Shown: in pieces, positions 58,820 to 64,000 of the stretch
Position numbering within the stretch: the stretch's first letter is position 1
Layout of the letters: each line of letters starts with the position of its first letter
Source of the DNA: an uncultured Sphingomonadales bacterium
GTDB lineage: Bacteria; Pseudomonadota; Alphaproteobacteria; Sphingomonadales; Sphingomonadaceae
Length of the DNA stretch: 64,000 bases
Direction: 5' to 3'
Assembly (NCBI GenBank): GCA_937870585.1
Contig: CALMZE010000048.1
Location: 1-64,000, forward strand
Program-made: the position numbers and the translations under genes
Notes under the pieces: model-generated
What the model saw: only the letters and a program-made list of their open reading frames with translations
Database searches by the model: none
Told to the model about the DNA's origin: nothing

Positions 58820-59491
58820 TCAGAACCCCACGAAACGCGCCGCCTCGGACACGCTCTTGCGTTCAGACACCACGGCATTGGCGGGGAAGCTGTCATCGGG
58901 CCAGCCCACCGCGACCGCCTTCATGATCACCTGATCCTCCGCAATCCCGGCATGTTCGCGCACCACCGGGCTCTGCATGATCCCCTGGCTGTTGATGACG
59001 CAGCCCAGCCCGCGCGACCATGCAGCGTTGACCAAGGCCGTCGTCACTGCACCACAATCGAACGACGTATCGTCGCTATCGGCCAGTTCCTTGTCATAAG
59101 TGATGATCACGCACACTGGCGCGTCGAACTGGCGAAAGCCGCGCAGCACCCAGTCCTGCCGGGCGGGCGCGTCGTCCCGGGCAATGCCCATCGCGCTGAA
59201 CAGCTGCTTGGCCACACCCACCTGCCGGTCGCGATGGACGCCGCCAAAGGCATGACCGGTGCGGAACTCGCGGCTGTGCGGAATGCCCGCCAGATTGCGC
59301 TCTGTATTGCCTTGCCGGATGCGGTCGAGCGGTTCGCCGGTCAGCACCGTGAAGTTCCAAGGCTGGGTGTTCATGGAGGACGGCGCGCGCATGGCCAGCG
59401 TCAGGATCTCTTCGATCAGCTCAAGCGGCACGGGATCGGGCTTATACCCGCGAATGCTGCGCCGCCCCATGATCACATTATCGAAATCCAT
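58820..59491 (-). CDS. Nitroreductase-family FMN oxidoreductase
   Basis: A 223-residue flavoprotein. FDNVIMGRRSIRGYKPDPVP opens the FMN site, LAMRAPSSMNTQPWNFTVLT is the classic nitroreductase segment, FDCGAVTTALVNAAWSRGLG is the core helix and MKAVAVGWPDDSFPANAV the second FMN motif. It is probably a homodimer using NAD(P)H to reduce nitroaromatics or quinones, of the type seen in nitrobenzoate reductases. It is oriented toward DUF2306, with the regulated intergenic region between them. Confidence 0.9.
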   Translation of the reverse strand: MDFDNVIMGRRSIRGYKPDPVPLELIEEILTLAMRAPSSMNTQPWNFTVLTGEPLDRIRQGNTERNLAGIPHSREFRTGHAFGGVHRDRQVGVAKQLFSAMGIARDDAPARQDWVLRGFRQFDAPVCVIITYDKELADSDDTSFDCGAVTTALVNAAWSRGLGCVINSQGIMQSPVVREHAGIAEDQVIMKAVAVGWPDDSFPANAVVSERKSVSEAARFVGF

Positions 59492-59596
59492 TCACTCTCT
59501 CCCGTCACTCTCTTGGTTGAAGATCGTTCATACGCAAAGCGGGCGCGTCTGCAACTCCCATTGCCAAGGCCGGGCACGCCCCCTAGGCTTTGCTCC

Positions 59597-59899
59597 ATGT
59601 CGCATGAGAAACGCATCGTCCTGTGCTCCGGCCCGCTTGATCCCCACGCCTTTGACGGCATCCCAGTGCAGCCCAAACGCGGCGATCTGGATGCGCTCTG
59701 CCCGGACTGTGCGGGGCATGGCCAGTGGAACCGCGAGATTGATCTCGCCAGCCATCGCTCCAAACGGCATTTTTGCGAGCGCTGCGATGCCCGCGGTTGG
59801 ATCGAAACCGGGGACGATCTGGTGCCAGAGCATGACATCGAGATGACGGAAGACGGGCACCCGCAATGGGTGGTCCGCATGGAGCGTCCAGACAAATGA
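59597..59899 (+). CDS. Small protein with two CxxC zinc-ribbon knuckles
   Basis: A 100-residue protein. Residues LCPDCAGHGQWN and FCERCDARGWIETG provide two CxxC knuckles with the CxxCxGxG-like look of DnaJ zinc-finger modules, so one zinc is probably bound. It opens MSHEKRIVLCSGPLDPHAFD and ends PQWVVRMERPDK. The start is placed at ATG 59597; the frame upstream is open but only shadows the nitroreductase. The family is not recognised; a nucleic-acid or chaperone adaptor role is conceivable. Confidence 0.65.
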   Translation: MSHEKRIVLCSGPLDPHAFDGIPVQPKRGDLDALCPDCAGHGQWNREIDLASHRSKRHFCERCDARGWIETGDDLVPEHDIEMTEDGHPQWVVRMERPDK

Positions 59900-59970
59900 C
59901 CGCGCGGCCATTCAGGCCGAATTCACCCGCCGCGCTGCAACGCTGGCTCATTATCAAAAAGGGATCCGCC

Positions 59971-60660
59971 ATGCGTTATCCAGTGTCATTCCTTGTCCTT
60001 GCGGCTCTCGCGGCCCCATCGCTCTCCAGCCCGCATATCGCCAAGATGGCGCCGCCGATGGTGGGCGGCTATTCGGACGCTCCGGCAGATGCTTCGGCGC
60101 GCAAAGCGGCCCAGTTCGCGCTGCCCCGCCTCAAGCGCGGCAAGGCCCGCATCCGCTCGCTCGATAGGGTGGAGCGACAAGTGGTGGCAGGCACCAACTA
60201 CCGGATTGAAATGACGCTGACCGATGGCAGCCACTGGAAGGTGGTCGTGTGGCAGCGGCTTGATGGGCGCTATCAGCTCACCCGATCCGAACGGATCGCC
60301 GCTGCCGTGTCTCAGGCCAATTATGTGGTGAGCGGGCGCGTCACTTATCGTGAACGCATGGCGCTGCCCGCCGGGTCTGTGGTGAAGGTGCAGTTGCTGG
60401 ATGTATCTCGCGCCGATGCCCCGGCCATCATGCTCGCCTCCCAGCGGATCGTGACGCATGGCGAGCAGGTGCCGATAGCCTTCACCCTGACGATCCCGCG
60501 CAATCGCTTGCCCGGACCGTCGCGCAACAGCGTGAGCGCGCGGATCGAAACAGCCTCCGGCCAATTGCTGTGGATCACGGACACGATCAGTACAGCGGAA
60601 CCCGATGGCCACGGCAACCGCATCGAAATGGGTGATCTGGTGCTGGTGCGTGCACGCTAA
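59971..60660 (+). CDS. Exported cystatin-like plus YbaY-like fusion protein
   Basis: A 229-residue protein with a signal peptide (MRYPVSFLVLAALAAPSLSS). Residues about 30-105 look like a cystatin: the N-terminal glycines in MVGGYSDAPADA, a long helix, then the inhibitory first loop ERQVVAGTNYRIEM (QVVAG at 70-74). Residues about 120-215 match the YbaY domain (YVVSGRVTYRERMALPAGSV, DAPAIMLASQRIVTH, PIAFTLTIPRNRLPG). AAGGG precedes the ATG. The combination suggests a periplasmic protein that inhibits papain-like proteases; the YbaY part has no settled function. Confidence 0.75.
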   Translation: MRYPVSFLVLAALAAPSLSSPHIAKMAPPMVGGYSDAPADASARKAAQFALPRLKRGKARIRSLDRVERQVVAGTNYRIEMTLTDGSHWKVVVWQRLDGRYQLTRSERIAAAVSQANYVVSGRVTYRERMALPAGSVVKVQLLDVSRADAPAIMLASQRIVTHGEQVPIAFTLTIPRNRLPGPSRNSVSARIETASGQLLWITDTISTAEPDGHGNRIEMGDLVLVRAR

Positions 60661-61070
60661 TAATAGCGGGCGATGAGCGCGAACAGGGTCTCTGCCTCTT
60701 CGCGCCACGCCGCGTCCTGCGCATGGGTCCAGTCCGGCCCGGCGGCCTCTGCCAGAACGTCAACAAGCATCATCAGCGCATCGCGATATTGAGACAGCGC
60801 GACGTCGCCATGGCTGTAATGCGTCGTCACCTGCGCGCGCATGATCATCGGCACCCAGGTCTCTCCTGCCGCCTGCGCGAGCAGCATTGTCAGCATCTCA
60901 TTGACCATCGCGCCCTGTGAAGCGGCGCGATTGTGGAAATTGGCTTCGTCGCCCGGAAACGCAGCATAAAATCGCGCGAAATAGGCGGGGACGATGTCCA
61001 CGCCGCGCTCTGCAATCAGTTCAAGCGAGGCAGACATGAGGCCGTGGCGCGTGTCGAGCAGGGTTTCCAT
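60657..61070 (-). CDS. Single-domain globin
   Basis: A 137-residue protein that follows the globin helix pattern: PAYFARFYAAFPGDEANFHN (helices B to D with the Phe), GAMVNEMLTMLLAQA (helix E region), QVTTHYSHGDVALSQYRDAL with a proximal histidine (His84 or His87), then AWREEAETLFALIARYY (helix H). Such globins bind O2 or NO and are often induced at low oxygen. An FNR-like box lies 35 bases upstream of the start. GGAG precedes ATG 61070. It converges with the cystatin-YbaY gene, overlapping by 4 bases. Confidence 0.8.
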   Translation of the reverse strand: METLLDTRHGLMSASLELIAERGVDIVPAYFARFYAAFPGDEANFHNRAASQGAMVNEMLTMLLAQAAGETWVPMIMRAQVTTHYSHGDVALSQYRDALMMLVDVLAEAAGPDWTHAQDAAWREEAETLFALIARYY

Positions 61071-61104
61071 GCCTCTCCTCTGCGCCGAGCCCCTGCGCCC
61101 TGCC

Positions 61105-61118
61105 TTGACCAACATCAA
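61105..61118. promoter_or_regulatory. FNR-like box between globin and acyltransferase genes
   Basis: TTGACCAACATCAA matches TTGAT-N4-ATCAA at 9 of 10 positions. It lies between the divergent globin (start 61070) and acyltransferase (start 61194), so it could control either or both. Confidence 0.6.
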
Positions 61119-61193
61119 GCGCGCTTGTCGCATCTTTACACTTTGCTGGTGGTTCCGCGCTATCACGGCATGACAATTCGGAGCATCCCATCC

Positions 61194-62549
61194 ATGAACG
61201 AAGTCAGCAGCGGCAAACGCACACTCTGGTCCCGCGCGGCAGATATGGCCGCCAAGGCCCCGCCGGAGCGCAACCGCTATGTCGATTTTCTGCGCGCCTT
61301 TTCCATATTGGCGGTTGTCATCGGGCATTGGCTGGTCGCCGCCCCCTATATGAAGGATGGCGCAGTGCAGGGCGGGCATTTGCTGGGGATCCTGCCTTGG
61401 TCGCAATGGCTGACTTGGGGCTTTCAGGTGATGCCGCTCTTCTTTCTGGTCGGCGGCTTTTCAAACGGGATGAGCTGGGCCGCCAACCGACGCAGCAACG
61501 GCAGCTATTCGGATTGGTTCGTCAACCGCATCCAGCGCCTGATCAACCCGGTCCTTCCGCTCTTCCTGATCTGGACGCTCTTCGCGCTGTTTGGCACTGT
61601 ACTGGGCGTGGAACGGCGCGTGGTGGCGCTGGCGGCGCAGCTGGCACTCATTCCGGTGTGGTTCCTCTCGGTCTATCTGATCGTTTCCGCGCTGGTGCCC
61701 TACACGCACCGGGTATGGAAACGCTATGGACTGGCCTCCTTCTGGATGCTGGTGGCTGGCGCGATCCTCGTTGATCTGCTCTCGATCCGATTCGGCGTGC
61801 CGCACATCAATTTCGCCAATTTCGCCTTTGTGTGGCTCGCGGTCCATCAGCTTGGCTATGCGTGGGGAGACGGGCATTTTGCGAGCCCCGCCAAGGCGGC
61901 CCTGTGGGGCGCTGGCGGATTGATCGCGCTCGGCCTGCTGGTCGGGCTCGGCCCCTATCCGGTAGCGATGATCGGCGTGCCAGGGTCTGACCTCAGCAAT
62001 TCGATGCCGCCCACGCTCGCTTTGCTGGCACTTGGCATAGCGCAGACCGGGATCGCGCTCGCGCTGGAACCTGCTGCGCGGCGGATGCTCGAATCTGCGC
62101 GTCTGTGGACCGGCGTCGTGCTGGTCAATGGCATGATCATGACAATCTATCTGTGGCACCTCACGGCCTTTGTGCTGGTGCTCGTTATCGCCTGGCTTAT
62201 GGGCGGCGTTGGCCTCAACGTCGCGCCGGGCAGTGGCGCGTGGTGGATGGCCCGCCCGCTATGGTTCGGGCTCTACCTCATTGCACTCACGCCTCTCATC
62301 ATGCTGTTCGCCGGATTTGAGCAGGCCCGCCGGACAGAGAAGGACCGTCCTGCCCCGCAAATCCCGACATGGCGGCGGCTGATTGCGCTCTTGCTGATCT
62401 GCATTGGCTTGGCCGCCACGGCCGCGATCAGCATCGCCAGCCCGATGGGCGTGACGGGCGTGCGGCTCTGGGTGGTGGCCCTGCCCTTTATCGGGACAGC
62501 ACTTGCGGGCTTTGGACCAGCTTATGACTTGAGCCAGCGCTTGCGCTAG
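61194..62549 (+). CDS. Acyltransferase 3 family membrane protein
   Basis: A 451-residue protein with about ten membrane helices. NRYVDFLRAFSILAVVIGHW contains the conserved Arg and His of acyltransferase 3 proteins, and FQVMPLFFLVGGFSNGMSWA and WFVNRIQRLINPVLPLFLIW are typical following blocks. These enzymes acylate surface sugars, lipids or antibiotics, using cytosolic acyl-CoA. ATG 61194 (GGAG 11 bases upstream) is preferred; ATG 61170 is possible. It is divergent from the globin across an FNR-like box. Confidence 0.87.
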   Translation: MNEVSSGKRTLWSRAADMAAKAPPERNRYVDFLRAFSILAVVIGHWLVAAPYMKDGAVQGGHLLGILPWSQWLTWGFQVMPLFFLVGGFSNGMSWAANRRSNGSYSDWFVNRIQRLINPVLPLFLIWTLFALFGTVLGVERRVVALAAQLALIPVWFLSVYLIVSALVPYTHRVWKRYGLASFWMLVAGAILVDLLSIRFGVPHINFANFAFVWLAVHQLGYAWGDGHFASPAKAALWGAGGLIALGLLVGLGPYPVAMIGVPGSDLSNSMPPTLALLALGIAQTGIALALEPAARRMLESARLWTGVVLVNGMIMTIYLWHLTAFVLVLVIAWLMGGVGLNVAPGSGAWWMARPLWFGLYLIALTPLIMLFAGFEQARRTEKDRPAPQIPTWRRLIALLLICIGLAATAAISIASPMGVTGVRLWVVALPFIGTALAGFGPAYDLSQRLR

Positions 62550-62623
62550 TCACGCCAGACCAAGGCCCTTGCGCTTGGCCCGCGCGCTGCTAGCCTGCCC
62601 CTCACCCAAATAAGGAGAGGGAT

Positions 62624-63133
62624 ATGTCTGAACAACAGGAGGGGGCGGCAGGCTTGTCGCCCTTCAACGGGTTTCTTGTGCTGCTGCTAATCGTGGCGGC
62701 GATTGTTGGCTGGATCGTGATCGGGTCTAAATTTCTGGGCGTCACGTCCTTTTTCGCCAGCTTCCTCTTCCTCTGGTATTGGGCCGCTGTTGAACAGGCC
62801 GATTATGGTCAGTGGACGCAGAGCGTGGTCGGCGCACTCGTCGGACTCTTGCTGGCGTGGCAATCGGCCTATCTCGGCGCGCATTACGGGCAGAATGGCA
62901 TGATCGCAGGCGTCGTGATCCTGCTTGTGGCGATTTATGTTCAGGTGATGAACTGGGTACCAATTGCCGTTAACCGCAGCACCATGCTCTACCTGACCGT
63001 GCTCGCCGCGCCGGCCATTCTTGAGAAGCTGGACCCGGCGGAAACCGCCATCGCCATTGTGGGCGGCGCGATTTTCTTTGCGGGCGTGGTCAAGCTCGCT
63101 TTCCTCTACGCGGCGCGCAACGCCAAGGCGTAA
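62624..63133 (+). CDS. Multi-pass membrane protein, unknown family
   Basis: A 169-residue protein of five or so membrane helices: GFLVLLLIVAAIVGWIVIGS, FFASFLFLWYWAAVEQADYG, SVVGALVGLLLAWQSAYLGA, IAGVVILLVAIYVQVMNWVP and IVGGAIFFAGVVKLAFLYAA. AGGAGAGGG lies shortly before the ATG. No motif identifies the function; small transport-like or DUF1097-type proteins have a similar layout. It converges with coq4, 3 bases apart. Confidence 0.75.
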   Translation: MSEQQEGAAGLSPFNGFLVLLLIVAAIVGWIVIGSKFLGVTSFFASFLFLWYWAAVEQADYGQWTQSVVGALVGLLLAWQSAYLGAHYGQNGMIAGVVILLVAIYVQVMNWVPIAVNRSTMLYLTVLAAPAILEKLDPAETAIAIVGGAIFFAGVVKLAFLYAARNAKA

Positions 63134-63136
63134 GCC

Positions 63137-63916
63137 TCAGGCAGGCACCGCCGCCAGAAAATCGTACGGATCAATGCCGGACGAGCGGAAGGCGGCGTGG
63201 GCCTGCCGGTAGATGGTCGGCTCACCAATACCCAGCCGCGTGCGGGCGACCTCCAGCGGTTCGGCGAGCAGGGCCATGATGTCCTGCTCGACCAGCCGTT
63301 GCGCCAGCTTGCCGGTCTTGTGAGACTGGCGCACCGCCGCGAGCACCGGCGCATCTGCCTTCACCCGCCGCTTGATTTCCAGCGCTCCGGCCCAGGAGAG
63401 GAACCACGGCATCCAGCCGCGATCCTGTCCATAGGAAAAGCCGAGCGCGCACTGCTCCCCCAGAGCATCGCGGCCATAGCCGGTCAGCACATGGACCAGA
63501 TCATGCACGTCACGCAGCCGCTCTCCATACCATTGCATCTGGTCATCATAGCGCGGGCGGCCCCGGTTCATCTTCTCCGATTCCGCCACCAGACCGGCGG
63601 CAGACAGGCCCTCGCGCTTCATGAACGCCATATAGGCGTGCGCCACACTGTCCGCAGGCAGTTTTGAGAGCGTTTCGTGATCGTCCATCAGCGGGGCCAG
63701 CAGCGGCTCGCGCACCATCAACGCCTGCCCCTTGGGACTTGCGCAAAACGCGCGGGCACGGGCAAGGAATTCCTTGCTCGGCAGCGCCTCTCCAATGTGG
63801 AAGACCTGTTCGGTATCCTCCTTGTCCGCAATCAGCTTGCGGAAGTGGGCGAACGCCTTGAACGGGCGGAAGCGGGCCTTGGGCCTGCGCGGATCGAGAA
63901 AAGTGGTGGGGGCCAT
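63137..63916 (-). CDS. Coq4-family ubiquinone biosynthesis protein
   Basis: A 259-residue protein. The zinc/ligand motif HDLVHVLTGYGRDALGEQCA has the HDxxH-x11-E spacing of Coq4, preceded by YDDQMQWYGERLRDV and followed by FSYGQDRGWMPWFLSWAG. Coq4 acts in coenzyme Q head-group modification (C1 decarboxylation and hydroxylation) at the membrane. ATG 63916 is used; the frame extends to 63952, but that part overlaps the promoter. No Shine-Dalgarno sequence is visible, and the promoter puts transcription start next to the ATG. Confidence 0.9.
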   Translation of the reverse strand: MAPTTFLDPRRPKARFRPFKAFAHFRKLIADKEDTEQVFHIGEALPSKEFLARARAFCASPKGQALMVREPLLAPLMDDHETLSKLPADSVAHAYMAFMKREGLSAAGLVAESEKMNRGRPRYDDQMQWYGERLRDVHDLVHVLTGYGRDALGEQCALGFSYGQDRGWMPWFLSWAGALEIKRRVKADAPVLAAVRQSHKTGKLAQRLVEQDIMALLAEPLEVARTRLGIGEPTIYRQAHAAFRSSGIDPYDFLAAVPA

Positions 63917-63924
63917 AGTCTTTG

Positions 63925-63952
63925 AAGATATGAATGCTGACAGGAATGTCAA
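63925..63952 (-). promoter_or_regulatory. coq4 promoter overlapping a TGACA-N4-TGTCA palindrome
   Basis: On the minus strand TTGACA (63952-63947), 16 bases and TATCTT (63930-63925) form a promoter whose start point should lie within 1-2 bases of the ATG. TGACAGGAATGTCA (63938-63951) covers the -35, a form often bound by TetR-type repressors. Confidence 0.55.
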
Positions 63953-64000
63953 CAGGCGCGCTTCACATGGATCGTCACATTGCAGATTGTCACCGCATCT

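Noticed and set aside
58802..59596. Plus-strand frame preceding the zinc-ribbon protein, starting beside a TetR-like operator
   Set aside because: I considered a TetR regulator here because of the operator, but the protein has no helix-turn-helix and lies antisense to the nitroreductase.
1..64000. tRNA, rRNA, prophage, complete insertion sequence or CRISPR-Cas locus
   Set aside because: Nothing with tRNA arms, integrase, transposase, phage structural or cas motifs was recognised by eye on either strand.

Overview
The window reads as chromosomal DNA of a sphingomonad (Alphaproteobacteria, Sphingomonadales). It has high GC and densely packed genes with many 4-base stop/start overlaps. It carries the alphaproteobacterial cell-cycle genes sciP, mipZ and divL, the clade-typical families DUF1465, DUF2157/GDYXXLXY and YdcH, several TonB-dependent receptors, and many intergenic paired-hairpin repeats with a CTTCGACAAGCTCAG core. 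I saw no rRNA, tRNA, CRISPR array, complete insertion sequence or prophage.

Layout. 1-10 kb: first codons of sufB, its Rrf2 regulator with a palindromic operator, a methyltransferase, 3-hydroxybutyryl-CoA dehydrogenase, a D-aminoacylase-type amidohydrolase, a BaiN/HI0933 flavoprotein, a lysozyme-like secreted protein, purE-purK and gpmA. 10-18 kb: a benzoylformate-decarboxylase-like ThDP enzyme, sciP behind two overlapping upstream ORFs, two YdcH proteins, DUF1465, a thioesterase, an orphan protein with a tentative gasdermin-like layout, panC, then mipZ, a membrane-anchored J-domain protein and phosphomannomutase. 18-28 kb: a secreted transglutaminase, a tandem pair of Cys-rich membrane proteins, DUF2157/GDYXXLXY, an FAD monooxygenase, an orphan ParA ATPase and three genes without recognisable family. 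28-33 kb: glmU and glmS with a VapBC-type toxin-antitoxin module between them, and gph. 33-37 kb: a trimeric autotransporter adhesin divergent from a LuxR-type regulator. 37-45 kb: a probable metal or haem uptake operon of two TonB receptors and two PepSY proteins, with DUF2946 upstream. 45-50 kb: divL, tsaE, amgK, murU (cell cycle, tRNA modification, peptidoglycan recycling). 50-54 kb: a cupin, yghU, an AT-richer patch with a stop-interrupted gene, and a secreted PI-PLC. 54-58 kb: a b-type membrane protein, an octahaem cytochrome and an LTA-synthase-like sulfatase behind a possible FNR box. 58-64 kb: DUF2306, nitroreductase, a zinc-ribbon protein, a cystatin-YbaY fusion, a globin and an acyltransferase sharing a second FNR-like box, a membrane protein and coq4.

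How parts work together. sciP, mipZ and divL all belong to the CtrA/FtsZ control circuit, so the region is rich in cell-cycle functions without being one operon. glmS/glmU, amgK/murU, panC, purE/K, gpmA, pgm and coq4 are housekeeping. Three minus-strand genes (rrf2, vapB, coq4) have sigma70-like promoters whose expected start points fall on or next to the ATG, with a palindrome overlapping the promoter, suggesting leaderless autoregulated or repressor-controlled mRNAs.

Most striking: the repeat family whose arms covary; the gasdermin-like candidate; the 94-aa/35-aa/sciP overlap chain; two in-frame TAG codons in otherwise coherent genes; the PepSY/Asp-box fusion; and the FNR-like boxes. All functional calls rest on motif recognition by eye; no database search was run.
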